From Sphaerisporangium corydalis (lineage in GTDB: Bacteria; Actinomycetota; Actinomycetes; Streptosporangiales; Streptosporangiaceae), in assembly GCF_025506355.1 (NCBI RefSeq), contig NZ_JANZYP010000016.1, forward strand, positions 80,518 through 144,517: 64,000 bases of DNA, given 5' to 3'. The notes below the pieces were generated by a model. It was not told the DNA's origin. It saw only the letters and a program-made list of their open reading frames with translations, and ran no database searches. The position numbers and the translations under genes were made by a program. How positions within the stretch are numbered: position 1 is the first letter of the stretch; each line of letters opens with the position of its first letter. Shown in pieces: positions 35,501 through 44,646 of this stretch.

Positions 35501-35950
35501 GCCGAGGAGTCGCCCGGCCGGTCGACCCCGCACCTGACCGCGTTGCTGCTGGGCGTGCTCGCCCACGCGGACGCGGCCGACGGCCTCCCGGAGGAGGCGG
35601 CGCGCCTGCTCGACCACCCGGCGGTGCACCTCACGCTGACCTGGCACACCCCGGTCGCGGCCGCGACGGCCGTCACGGCCGCCGCGATCGAGCTGGGCCG
35701 CGACCGGCCGGAGCGGGCCGGGCGCCTGCTCGGAGCCGCCACCGCGCTACGGGGCCGGGACGACCCCGGCGACACCGACGTGCGAATGATCACGCAGCGG
35801 GCCACGGCCGCCCTGGGCGACGGCGGCTTCGCGTCCGCGCACGCCGAGGGCGCGGCGATGTCACGCGCCGAGGCCGAAGACCTGGTCTCCGCGACCATCA
35901 CCACACCCGAGACGGGCCGTACCGACCAGCCGGTGACTCCAAGCCGGTGA
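32597..35950 (+). CDS. AfsR-like BTAD/NB-ARC/TPR regulator with internal octapeptide repeats
   Basis: 1117 residues from ATG 32597 (an upstream ATG at 32492 would add 35 residues with no fold). Order: OmpR-like DNA-binding domain to about 95 ([20 protein letters not shown]), BTAD to about 255, NB-ARC ATPase with Walker [10 protein letters not shown] at about 296-304 and [11 protein letters not shown], a winged region, then TPR-like helices to the end. Between the ATPase and the DKSLLHP segment lie six tandem eight-residue repeats (555-602). It is the second regulator of this type in the window; target unknown. Confidence 0.92.
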   Translation: MAHATEPHGAGAQVRVGVLGHLVLDTGSGPDRVGGARLRVLLARLALDAGRAVRPATLAEALWGDQTPEEPLHALQSLVSRLRRVLGHPGLLTLGPAGYLLAVEPDAVDAVRFERLARAGRRSHAESRPAEAAATLREALDLWRGPALADVGEAPFAAAEAERLERARLAALEDRIEADLALGAGLDLAGELEALTAAHPLRERLHAQLIRALALNGRGAEALAAYQRISGLLADRFGGDPGRHLQEAHLSVLRGEPARPRRSRGNPQVPLTSFVGRDDDVRRVTGLLGHARLVTLYGPGGSGKTRLAATVAGRLTPSGGVWFLPLAPVGADDVPRAMLDLLRAGDEGARPRPVTPEEVLDHLAETLADDDLVLVLDNCEHVIEAAAALAGSLLGRCPRLRVLATSREPLRIDGETLHPVLPLELPEPGATDERVRACAAIRLFHDRVAAVRPGFALEGGALTAAVEICRRLDGLPLAIELAAGRCRVLPVETVAARLDDRFRLLTGGGRTALPRHRTLTAAVAWSWDLLGAEERTLLERLAVVPGTFTEDAAEAIGRPDAQAIGGSDAQAIGGSDAEMTGRPGAKAIGGSDAEAIGRSGDVRETLAALADKSLLHPAEPADPLEPRYRMLETIREYGLERLAGRDETDVVRGWHAGYLLRLAETADPCLRTSGQLRWLARLGAERDNLSAAIRWAAGSGETGLAVRLGAALCWYWFLRDHPPESLDLLGRALRAGGTAEPRARALVVIAHALATTETIGRPEESEAAFRRIKEALEHAAPGAHPIVEMARLALAVGAGPERAAPEPIGPPDEPADPWERASALLVQGVLTMNAGHAAEATHLLSRALTGFEELGERWGLGTTLSTLAAALQRAGDPAGALGHAERAGRYFRELGMPEHTMESEVAAALQLAQAGDVDGGRRRLTDLLGRLQGTGSAESRAQARLGLARLEWGAGRPGPARDHARAGLAEESPGRSTPHLTALLLGVLAHADAADGLPEEAARLLDHPAVHLTLTWHTPVAAATAVTAAAIELGRDRPERAGRLLGAATALRGRDDPGDTDVRMITQRATAALGDGGFASAHAEGAAMSRAEAEDLVSATITTPETGRTDQPVTPSR
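34259..34402 (+). repeat. 24-bp in-frame minisatellite in the AfsR-like gene
   Basis: Six consecutive 24-base units (34259, 34283, 34307, 34331, 34355, 34379) encode [40 protein letters not shown] and AIGRSGDV. Units two and three differ only near the end. The repeat keeps the frame and inserts a flexible acidic segment in the regulator. Confidence 0.9.
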
Positions 35951-35980
35951 CCGCGCCCCCCGGCCGGCCGCACCGAACGG

Positions 35981-36014
35981 CCGGTACGACGGCACCCGCG
36001 GCCGGTCGTACCGG
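35981..36014. terminator. Ten-base-pair hairpin between convergent genes
   Basis: CCGGTACGAC (35981-35990) and GTCGTACCGG (36005-36014) are perfect complements with a 14-base loop that is itself rich in G and C. It ends directly at the stop codon of the serine hydrolase and follows the AfsR-like stop by 30 bases, so it suits both genes. Confidence 0.65.
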
Positions 36015-37376
36015 TCAGCCGGTGTGCGCCGGGACGGGCTTGCCGAACATCGCGCAGGTCGTGGCGGTCTGGAGGGCCTGGGCGGCTTCGGCGAGCTTCG
36101 GGGCGCCCTCGAACTCGGCCCATGACTCCGTCGCGACGAGGATGGTCGCCGTGCGAGCGCCGGTGCCGTCGGTGAGGTAGGCGGTCAGGTAGCCGGGCAT
36201 GCCGCCGTCGTGACCCCAGATCGTGCCGCACGGGGTGGCACCGGTCTGGATGCCCAGCCCGTACCCGGGCCCGTCGGGCCGGGCCGGGTCCATCGGCACC
36301 GTGTCGCGCATCTGCGCCAGCTGGGCGGCGGGCAGCAGATCGCCTGACATCAACGCCGTGGAGAACCGGGACCAGTCCCGTGTGGTGGACACCACCGCCC
36401 CGGCCGGCCCGCCCCACCCGGGGTCGTGGCCGGAGACGTCCACGTGACCGTCGTGACGTGGTCCGGCGAGGTGCCGGAGCCAGGCGGGCACCTCCGACGG
36501 CATGTGCGCGGCGTCCGGTTCGTAGCCGTGGGCATGGGGGCCACGCCAGGTGGAGTCCGTGGCGTAGTAGGTGTGCCCCAGGCCGAGCGGGCGGGCGATC
36601 CTGTCCCGTACCAGGTCGGCCAGGCTCGCCCCGGTGGCCTTCTCCAGGACGGCGCCGACGGCGGCGTAACCGGTGTTGCTGTAGGACCATTTCGTGCCCG
36701 GCGCGAACAGCGGGTCGTGCTCGACCCCCACGGCGAGCAGCTCCGCCGGGGTCCACCGCCGCCGGTCCTTTCCGAGTATCGAGGGCCGGAGCCTGGCGTC
36801 CTCGGTGTAGTCGAACAGGCCGGCGGTGTGGTTCAGCAGCATGCGCAGCGTGATCGCCTCGCCGCCGGGCACCGCGCCCGGCAGCCACTTCTCCACCGGG
36901 TCGGTCAGGGCGAGCCTGCCCTCGGCGACCAGTTGCAGCACCAGCGTGGCCATCATGGTCTTGGTGTTGGATCCCATCCGGAACTCGTCACCCGCCCTGA
37001 GCGGATGATCCCGTCTGGTCCAGCCGGCCTGCTCGGCGATCTCGACCGGCCGGCCCCGGCCGTCGTCGACCCGCACGATCACGCCGGGCGCCCCGGCCCG
37101 CACCACCTCCCGCGCCAACCGCCGAAGCTGCTTGAGCCCCGGCTGCCGAAGCTGAGCGGGGTGCCGGACCTGCGCGTGCTGCCGGAGCTGCGCGGGCCGC
37201 TGGAACTGCTCAGCGGCCCGCGCCCCGGCTGCGTACGGCACGGCGGCGGCGGCCGGGACCGCCACGGCCACGGCCAGGCTCACGGCCAGCGCCGAAGTGG
37301 CGAGCGCTGAAGTGGCCAGCGCGCGCGGCCGGCGTGGCCGCACCGCACCGTCAGACGAAAGATCACGTTGGGGCAT
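36015..37376 (-). CDS. Secreted class C beta-lactamase-like serine hydrolase
   Basis: 453 residues. A twin-arginine-free basic start (RPRRPRALATSA) and a long hydrophobic stretch with PAAAAVPYA suggest a signal peptide. The active site has SNTK (Ser136-Lys139), YSNTGY and HDGG, the three motifs of the penicillin-binding/class C family; most relatives are D-aminopeptidases or esterases. Between signal and domain lies a linker of six-residue repeats (PAQLRQ, HAQVRH, PAQLRQ, PGLKQL; residues 61-84). Acts outside the membrane. Confidence 0.9.
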   Translation of the reverse strand: MPQRDLSSDGAVRPRRPRALATSALATSALAVSLAVAVAVPAAAAVPYAAGARAAEQFQRPAQLRQHAQVRHPAQLRQPGLKQLRRLAREVVRAGAPGVIVRVDDGRGRPVEIAEQAGWTRRDHPLRAGDEFRMGSNTKTMMATLVLQLVAEGRLALTDPVEKWLPGAVPGGEAITLRMLLNHTAGLFDYTEDARLRPSILGKDRRRWTPAELLAVGVEHDPLFAPGTKWSYSNTGYAAVGAVLEKATGASLADLVRDRIARPLGLGHTYYATDSTWRGPHAHGYEPDAAHMPSEVPAWLRHLAGPRHDGHVDVSGHDPGWGGPAGAVVSTTRDWSRFSTALMSGDLLPAAQLAQMRDTVPMDPARPDGPGYGLGIQTGATPCGTIWGHDGGMPGYLTAYLTDGTGARTATILVATESWAEFEGAPKLAEAAQALQTATTCAMFGKPVPAHTG

Positions 37377-37558
37377 GGCCGGTTCCTCCGGGTATCAGGT
37401 GACGCGGACGACCTCACCCTCCAACCCACCGCTCACAAACCCCACACAGCACGCTGTCAGCCCCGCTCCCGCCGCCCACAGGGCAGGGGAGTCGGGGCTG
37501 ACAGCCGGGCCGGAACCGCCTGCCGCCCGCCGCCGGTCAGACGGTGGGCGGTGGGCGG

Positions 37559-38293
37559 CTATCTCAGATGCCGGGCGAAGAACCCGGCGGCGTCCTCCCC
37601 TGCGAACTGCGGGACACCGGTGTGCCCGCCCATGTTGGCGTGCAGCGTTTTCTCCTTGGAGCCGAAGGCGTCGAACAGGTCCAGGGCCGCCTGCCGGTCG
37701 TTCCCTTCGTCATCCCACTGCAGCAGGACGTGCAGCGGGATGGTGACCTGCCGGGCCTCCTCGAACATGGTGCGAGGCACGAAACTCCCGGCGAAGAGGC
37801 CGGCGGCCACGATGCGCGGCTCGACCACCGCGAGCCGGATGCCGATGGAGATCACGCCCCCCGAGTACCCGGCCGGGCCGCCGATCTCGGGCAGCGAAAG
37901 GAGGGCGTCCAGGGCGGCCTGCCATTCCGGGACCGCCTTGTCGACCAGCGGGAGGACGAGCCGGTCGATGATCTCGTCGCTGACCGGCTCACCGGCCCCC
38001 AGCGCCCGGCGCAGGTCGGCGCGGGCCTCCTCGGCGGCGGCCCAACGGGGCCGGTCACCGCTCCCGGGGAGCTCGATGGTGGCCGCGGCGAAGCCCTCCG
38101 CCGCGGCTTGCCGGGCCCGGGCCACCAGCCGGGGGTACATCTTGTGCAGTCCGAGCGAGGGGTGGCCGAGCAGGATCAGCGGGACCGGCGCGGATGCGGA
38201 TGCGGGCGTCCACAGGATGCCGGGGATCTCGCCGAGGGTGAATTCGCGTTCGAGTACGCCGTCGTCGAGGCGCTGCTCAGAGGTGAATCGCAT
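37559..38293 (-). CDS. Dienelactone-hydrolase-like alpha/beta hydrolase
   Basis: 244 residues from ATG 38293; a longer reading to 38374 lacks support. LILLGHPSLGLHKMYPRLVA, GYSGGVISIG (nucleophile serine in a non-standard G-Y-S-G-G elbow) and ANMGGHTGVP (catalytic histidine) are visible, with an acid probably in LLQWDDEGNDRQ. The layout matches small cytosolic DLH-family enzymes. The 266 bp upstream (38294-38559) show no gene. Confidence 0.8.
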   Translation of the reverse strand: MRFTSEQRLDDGVLEREFTLGEIPGILWTPASASAPVPLILLGHPSLGLHKMYPRLVARARQAAAEGFAAATIELPGSGDRPRWAAAEEARADLRRALGAGEPVSDEIIDRLVLPLVDKAVPEWQAALDALLSLPEIGGPAGYSGGVISIGIRLAVVEPRIVAAGLFAGSFVPRTMFEEARQVTIPLHVLLQWDDEGNDRQAALDLFDAFGSKEKTLHANMGGHTGVPQFAGEDAAGFFARHLR

Positions 38294-38559
38294 GGTCGTG
38301 CCTTTCGGGAGTGCGCTGAACGGCGCTCCCGGACGACCTATCGCCCGACCATGACCCCGGAGGGGAGCACCCATGTCGTTACTGTGTTCACGGGTACCAC
38401 CTCCTCGTTCTCTTGCACGGCCTCACGAAAGGTAGCAGTGCTCGCCGTGGTCCGCCAACGGGTTTTCGCGGCGGCTCCCACGGAGCCCGCTCGCCGCAGG
38501 GCCAGGGCCGTGTCGCCACGGGCTTCGAGTCTGCGGCCTGGCGAGATTCGACCAGGGGG

Positions 38560-39375
38560 TCAGTGGTGGTCGCCCTGCCGGCCGAGGCTTTTCACGGGGG
38601 TCGCGCCGGGGCGGGTCCACTGCGGTACCGGGCGGCTGGTCGGGCCCCAGGCGGCGGCGCCGTCGGCGTCCGAGCGCCAGTACCAGCAGATCGGCGCGCC
38701 GTGCCCGCCGACCGGTGAGCCGGCCTGCGGGGCCTCGGGCCGGCCCTCGGGGTTGTCCTCCCACGCCTCGCGGCGGCCGTACGGCGTCATGTCGAGCAGG
38801 CCCAGGGACCCGTTCACGGGCTCGTTGCCACGGCCCGTCGTGGAGTAGGTGAGGAACACGCGGTCGCCGTCGCGCAGGAAGCAGGTGATGGAACCCATGT
38901 CGCCGCCGACCGGCGCCTCCGCGTCGCGCACCGAGTACCAGGGCTGGGCGTAACCCATGAACTCGACGTAGGGGGCCACCTCGTCCCACCGGCCCGTGGT
39001 CAGGATGGCGAACGAGACGCCTCGGCTGTTGAGGTAGACGGCGTCCTTCATGTGCCAGGCCGTGGTGGTGCAGCCCTCGCACTGCCCCTGGTGCGGCGCG
39101 CCGTCGTACCACATGTGCTTGTAGACCACGAGCTCGTCGCGGCCCTGGAACAGGTCAAGGAACGGGACCGGGCCGTCGGGTCCGACGACCTCGGCCGTCC
39201 CGTCGAACTCCACCATCGGCAGCCGGCGGCGGGCCGCGGCGATGGCGTCGCCCTCGCGGGTGTGCGCCTTCTCGCGGGCCAGGAGCTCGTCACGGGCGGC
39301 CTGCCAGGTGGCCAGGTCGGCGATGGGCGGGCGGCCGGGCAGCGCTGTGGCCGGGTCGCTCGGCGTGGTCGTCAT
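38560..39375 (-). CDS. DUF899 thioredoxin-like protein
   Basis: 271 residues from the second ATG (39375), because GGAGG lies between the two candidate starts. FLDLFQGRDELVVYKHMWYD, CEGCTTTAWHMKDAVYLNSR and FAILTTGRWDEVAPYVEFMG are typical of DUF899, a thioredoxin-fold family with a CxxC-like pair here (CEGC). The C terminus has WGPTSRPVPQWTRPG. Likely cytosolic redox role; partner unknown. Confidence 0.88.
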   Translation of the reverse strand: MTTTPSDPATALPGRPPIADLATWQAARDELLAREKAHTREGDAIAAARRRLPMVEFDGTAEVVGPDGPVPFLDLFQGRDELVVYKHMWYDGAPHQGQCEGCTTTAWHMKDAVYLNSRGVSFAILTTGRWDEVAPYVEFMGYAQPWYSVRDAEAPVGGDMGSITCFLRDGDRVFLTYSTTGRGNEPVNGSLGLLDMTPYGRREAWEDNPEGRPEAPQAGSPVGGHGAPICWYWRSDADGAAAWGPTSRPVPQWTRPGATPVKSLGRQGDHH

Positions 39376-39544
39376 GGTGTCCTCCATAAGGTTTTACCGG
39401 GCACGTGCCCGATGGCGCGCGTTCTAGTGCTGAACCGCCGACTTCCTCCGGTGTTCGCGGGACCGGCCCGGCCCTGTTCGCCACCGGTGAGCCCGGGGCC
39501 GCGCGACGACGTGCCCGGGAGCCTACGCGTTACGATGACCCAAT

Positions 39545-39561
39545 ACTAATACCGGTATAGT
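39545..39561 (+). promoter_or_regulatory. Palindrome and -10 box before methionine aminopeptidase gene
   Basis: ACTAATACCGGTATAGT contains a perfect ten-base palindrome ATACCGGTAT (39549-39558) flanked by ACTA and TAGT. Its right side is also a good -10 box (TATAGT, 39556-39561). A repressor bound here would block the promoter; no dedicated regulator is adjacent. Confidence 0.5.
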
Positions 39562-39586
39562 TATTGAAACGCTCGGGAGGGCAGGA

Positions 39587-40354
39587 ATGATCGAACTCAA
39601 GTCCGGCGGCGAGATCGCGGTGATGCGCGAGGCGGGCCGGGTCGTCGCGGCGGTCCACGCGGGGGTCCGGTCCCACGCCGCCGCCGGCGTGTCCCTGGCC
39701 GAGCTCGACGAGCTGGCCCGCCAGATCATGCACGAGGCCGGCGCCGGCTCGTCCTTCCTCGGCTACCACCCCGGCTTCGGCGCCACCCCCTACCCCGGGG
39801 TGATCTGCACCTCGGTGAACGAGGTGATGCTGCACGGGCTGCCCACCGGCTACCGGCTCCGCGACGGCGACCTGCTGAGCGTCGACTGCGGCGCGCACAT
39901 CGACGGCTGGCACGCCGACGGCGCCGTCACCTTCAGCGTCGGCCGGGCACGAGGCGGCGACCCCGAACTGGTCCGCACGGCCGAGCGCATGCTGGCCGCC
40001 GGTATCGCGGAGGCCGTGCCGGGGAACCGGCTGGGCGGCATCGGCCAGGCCATGTCCCGCATCGGCCGCGCCGCCGGGTACGGCATCCAGACCGACTTCG
40101 CCGGCCACGGCATCGGGCGCGCCATGCACGAGGACCCGTTCGTCCCCAACGAGGGCCGCGCGGACCGAGGGCTCCGGCTCCGCACTGGCATGGTCATCGC
40201 CATCGAGCCGAGCATCATGGCCGGGGGCCGCGACCACTACGCGATGGCCGACGACGGCTGGTCGGTGTGCAGCGGGGACGGCAGCCGCACCGTCCACGTC
40301 GAGCATTCGGTGGCGATCACCGACGAAGGCCCGGTCATCCTGACCCTCCCCTGA
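39587..40354 (+). CDS. map: Type I methionine aminopeptidase (accessory paralogue)
   Basis: 255 residues with GGGAGG six bases before the ATG. All five metal ligands are visible: Asp100 (SVDCGA), Asp111 (WHADGAV), His174 (AGHGIG), Glu207 (AIEPSI) and Glu239 (VEHSVAI), plus His83 (MLHGLP). It removes N-terminal methionine from new proteins. The housekeeping map is usually in the ribosomal protein cluster, so this is probably an extra copy under its own regulated promoter. Confidence 0.93.
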   Translation: MIELKSGGEIAVMREAGRVVAAVHAGVRSHAAAGVSLAELDELARQIMHEAGAGSSFLGYHPGFGATPYPGVICTSVNEVMLHGLPTGYRLRDGDLLSVDCGAHIDGWHADGAVTFSVGRARGGDPELVRTAERMLAAGIAEAVPGNRLGGIGQAMSRIGRAAGYGIQTDFAGHGIGRAMHEDPFVPNEGRADRGLRLRTGMVIAIEPSIMAGGRDHYAMADDGWSVCSGDGSRTVHVEHSVAITDEGPVILTLP

Positions 40355-40487
40355 CCCCATCGAGATCCACACCGGCCGACCTCGGTGCACAACTCACGGT
40401 TGTGGACCTTCGGCGAGCCGGTTGTTTGACCGGCCCGCCGGCCGCGCGCTTTGATCTCCCGAATCAACGGCTGGTTGTTCTTCGGAG

Positions 40488-41765
40488 ATGGCGGGGTGCG
40501 CGTTGGGCAGGTCGCTGGGGCGGCGGTTCAGGTGGTTCTGGGCCGCGTACGCGGTCAGCGCGTTCGGCACGTGGCTCGCGTTCGACGCGTTCGCCCTGAT
40601 CGCGATCATCGCGCTGGACGTGGGGCCCGCCCAGGTGTCGGTGCTGGCGGCCGCGGGGCTCGCGGCCGGGGCGGTGGTCGCGGTGCCGCTCGGGCCGTGG
40701 GTGGAGTTCCGGCGCAAACGGCCGGTAATGATCGCGATGGACCTGGTCAGGTTCGCGGCGCTGGTGAGCGTCCCTGCCGCCTACGTGTTCGGCCGGCTGA
40801 GCTTCGCCCAGCTCCTGGCCGTGGCGGTCGTCGTCGGCGCGGCCGACATCGCTTTCACCGCCGCGAGCGGAGCGGCACTGAAGGCGCTCGTCCCGTCCGA
40901 GGACCTGCTCGTCGCGAACGGGCGGTTCGAGGCCACGGCCTGGACCGCCACCGCGCTCGGACCGCCGCTCGGCACCGCCGCGATCGGGCTGGTCGGCCCG
41001 GTGACGAGCGTGGCGGCCAACGCGGTCAGCTTCCTGCTGTCGGCCGCGGGGATCGGTGCCATCGGCGGCCGGGAGCCGTACCCCGACCGGACCGGCGCAC
41101 GGCCGAGGCTCCGGGCCCGCGACCTGTCGGAGGGGTGGCGGTACATCCTCGCCGACCCGGCACTGCGCCCGCTGTTCTTCAACACCGTCCTGGTCAGCGG
41201 CCTGATCATGGCGACCTCCCCGCTGCTCGCCGTCCTCATGCTCGGCGACCTCGGGTTCGCGCCCTGGCAGTACGGCCTCGCCTTCGGCCTGCCCTGCGTC
41301 GGCGGCCTCGCCGGCTCGCGGCTGGCCCGCCCGCTCCTGGCCCGGTTCGGGCGGCACAAGGTCATGCTCACCGCCGGGACGCTGCGTGCGTGCTGGTCTT
41401 TCGGACTGGCCTTCGTCCACCCCGGCCCCACCGGGCTCGTCCTCGTCATCGCCGTCGAACTCGGGCTGATCACCTGCATGGGCGTGTTCAACCCGATCTT
41501 CGCCACCTACCGGCTCCAGCAACTCCCGCCGGACCGGGTCGCCCGCACGCTGACCGCCTGGTCGATCACCAGCAAGGCCACCATCGCGGCCATGACCGGC
41601 GCGTGGGGCCTGCTGGCCGGCCTCACCGGCCCCCGCACCGCGATCGCGATCGCCGGTCTCCTGCTCCTGGCGACCTCGCTCCTTCTCCCTCGCCACGACC
41701 GCACGCCCGAACCCGGCCAGGCGCGGCCGGTCGCCGCCGGCCAGAAGATCGATTCCGTCCCGTAA
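40488..41765 (+). CDS. MFS transporter (12-TMS, macrolide-efflux-like)
   Basis: 425 residues with about 12 membrane helices. RFRWFWAAYAVSAFGTWLAF, AADIAFTAASGAALKALVPS and DLLVANGRFEATAWTATALG fit the MefA/enterobactin exporter-like MFS_3 group. The ATG at 40488 lies directly after a GGAG, which is too close, so a TTG at 40500 (LGRSLGRRFRWF) may be the real start. Substrate unknown. It is followed by a PadR operon on the same strand after 29 bp. Confidence 0.88.
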   Translation: MAGCALGRSLGRRFRWFWAAYAVSAFGTWLAFDAFALIAIIALDVGPAQVSVLAAAGLAAGAVVAVPLGPWVEFRRKRPVMIAMDLVRFAALVSVPAAYVFGRLSFAQLLAVAVVVGAADIAFTAASGAALKALVPSEDLLVANGRFEATAWTATALGPPLGTAAIGLVGPVTSVAANAVSFLLSAAGIGAIGGREPYPDRTGARPRLRARDLSEGWRYILADPALRPLFFNTVLVSGLIMATSPLLAVLMLGDLGFAPWQYGLAFGLPCVGGLAGSRLARPLLARFGRHKVMLTAGTLRACWSFGLAFVHPGPTGLVLVIAVELGLITCMGVFNPIFATYRLQQLPPDRVARTLTAWSITSKATIAAMTGAWGLLAGLTGPRTAIAIAGLLLLATSLLLPRHDRTPEPGQARPVAAGQKIDSVP

Positions 41766-41782
41766 TAGTAAGTCCAGCGATA

Positions 41783-41788
41783 TATACT
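41783..41788 (+). promoter_or_regulatory. -10 box of the leaderless PadR-ABC operon
   Basis: TATACT ends seven bases before the PadR ATG at 41795, the distance expected if transcription starts at the start codon. The surrounding AT-rich stretch (41765-41800) contains AGTA and TACT arms that could be a PadR site. No ribosome binding site is present. Confidence 0.5.
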
Positions 41789-41794
41789 GTTGAT

Positions 41795-42130
41795 ATGACC
41801 AAACGGGCCATGCAGGAGGCCACCTTCCTGATCCTCACCGCTCTGGCCGGAGGCAGCCGGCACGGGTACGGCATCATCACCGACGTCGCGCAGATCTCCG
41901 GCGACCGGGTGCGGCTGCGTGCCGGGACGCTGTACTCGGCGCTGGACCGTCTGCGCCTGGACGGCCTGGTCGACGTCATCCGCGAGGAGATCGTCGACAA
42001 CCGCCTGCGCCGCTACTACCGGCTCACCCCGGAGGGCTCCAGGGAACTGGCCGCCGAGGCGGACCGGATCCGGTCCCACGCGACGACCGCGCTGACCCGG
42101 CTGAACGCGGCCACCGGGACGACGCCATGA
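41795..42130 (+). CDS. PadR-family regulator of an ABC export operon
   Basis: 111 residues. FLILTALAGGSRHGYGIITD and LRAGTLYSALDRLRLDGLVD form the winged helix; the single C-terminal helix (TPEGSRELAAEADRIRSHAT) makes it a subfamily 2 member. Its stop overlaps the ATG of the membrane gene (ATGA). Four genes, 41795-44569, are linked by overlaps of 1-4 bases. Confidence 0.93.
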   Translation: MTKRAMQEATFLILTALAGGSRHGYGIITDVAQISGDRVRLRAGTLYSALDRLRLDGLVDVIREEIVDNRLRRYYRLTPEGSRELAAEADRIRSHATTALTRLNAATGTTP

Positions 42131-42827
42131 GCAACGCCACGAACAACGTCATGAACAACGTCACGAACGAGGCCGCGGACCTGGAAAGCCGCTACCGCAG
42201 CTGGCTGCGGTGGTACCCCAGGTCGTACCGGCGTGCCCACGAGAGCGAGATCCTCGAGGTGCTGCTCGCCGGAGCCCGCGAGGGCCGGCGCCGGCCCGAG
42301 CCGATGGAGTGCCTGGACCTCGTGCGCGGTGGGCTGCACGCCCGGATGCGGCCGACGGTGCCCAGCCGGGACCGATCGGCGTGGGCCGCGATCAAACTGA
42401 TGTACCTCAGCGCCGCGGCCGAGCTCGCCACCGCGGTCGTCGTCCTCGCCACGACCGGCGACGTCAGGTCCGCCATCGTCATGGGGGATCCCGGATACAC
42501 CGCAGCGCGGTGGCGGGCCGAGCTCACCGGCTCCTTCGCACCACTGGTGACGGGTGCCGTCCTCGCGGCGTGCCTGTGCCTGTGCCTGGCCTGGGTGATC
42601 GGCCGGGGGCACCGCTGGGCGCGGGCGGCGTTCGCGCTCGTCGCCGGCGTCAACCTCGCGAGCCTGCTGCACGGGCTGGCCGGAGGTTCGGCGGTGTACG
42701 CCCAGGCGGACCTGTTCGCCGGGATCACCCTGTGCCTCGTCCAGCTCGCGGCCGTCGCCCACCTGCTGCACCCGTACCTGCCCAAGGTGGCCGCCCTGTG
42801 GGGCGCCGGCCCGATCGGCCCCGCGTG

Positions 42828-42828
<1 letters not shown>
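42127..42828 (+). CDS. Membrane protein of the PadR-ABC operon
   Basis: 233 residues with about four membrane helices (first IKLMYLSAAAELATAVVVLA). The cytosolic N-terminal part (LESRYRSWLRWYPRSYRRAH, then ESEILEVLLAGAREG) resembles the permease-associated helical segment found next to PadR-linked transporters. The first 15 residues are an asparagine-rich repeat (NATNNVMNNVTNEA) encoded by a 12-base tandem repeat. Probably works with the ABC exporter. Confidence 0.8.
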
Positions 42829-43849
<1,021 letters not shown>

Positions 43850-43853
<4 letters not shown>

Positions 43854-44569
43854 CCATCAGCAGGCGGCGGGTGTGGGCCATCGCCCGCAAGGAGCTCCAG
43901 GAGTACCGGCGCGACATCACCGTCGTGGCGGCCATGGCGATCCTCCCGGTCGTCTTCCTCGTCCAGCCTCTCGTCCAGGTGTTCACCATCCCGGTCTCGG
44001 CCGCGGCGGCGCTGCGGCACGAGCACGCCCTGCTCTACCTGCTGGGCGTCCCGGTGCTGGTCCCCGCCGCCCTGGCGGCCTACTCGGTGGTCGGTGAGCG
44101 GCTGCAGGCCACCCTCGAACCCGTGCTCGCCACCCCGATCAGCCGCGCGGAACTCCTGCTCGGCAAGGCCCTGGCCGCGTTCGTCCCGTCGATCTGCGTG
44201 GCCTACGGGGTGTTCGCCCTGTTCGTGGCCGTCGTCGAGGTCCTCGCCCGGCCGGAGATCGCCTCCGCGTTCATCCAGGGACCGGAACTGCTCGCCCAGC
44301 TGCTGTTCACCCCGCTGCTGGTGGTGTGGTCCATCTGGGTCGGCATCGCCGTCTCGACCCGGGTGCGGGACCCGCGCACCGCCGGGCAGCTCGCCCTGCT
44401 CGTCAGCCTCCCCACGGTCGCGGTCACCACCCTCGTCGCCTTCAACATCATCCCCGCCACGCTCCCCATGGCGCTCGTCCTCGGCGCCGCCCTGCTCCTC
44501 CTGGACCTCCTCGGATGGCGGGCGACCTCGGCCTTCATCGACCGCGAGCGGCTCATCACCGCCACCTGA
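43850..44569 (+). CDS. ABC-2 type transporter permease
   Basis: 239 residues, ATG overlapping the ATPase stop by four bases. Six membrane helices are likely; the N terminus RVWAIARKELQEYRRDITVV is the cytosolic elbow helix and ERLQATLEPVLATPISRAEL matches the E-loop region of ABC-2 permeases. With the ATPase it forms an exporter, probably of a hydrophobic compound. It is convergent with the serine hydrolase. Confidence 0.9.
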
Positions 44570-44646
44570 GCGCCGAAACCGCCACGGTCTCCTTCGAGCG
44601 TTTCATCAGCGAGTACCAGGGCGGACACGGCCTCACGGCCTCCGTC

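Noticed and set aside
32570..35647. A 1025-residue minus-strand frame opposite the second AfsR-like gene
   Set aside because: Repetitive arginine/glutamine/glycine composition and no motifs; the plus strand carries all three expected domains.
19324..35950. A biosynthetic gene cluster around the two AfsR-like regulators
   Set aside because: No polyketide synthase, NRPS, terpene synthase or RiPP core is present; neighbouring enzymes are scattered, independently regulated small operons.
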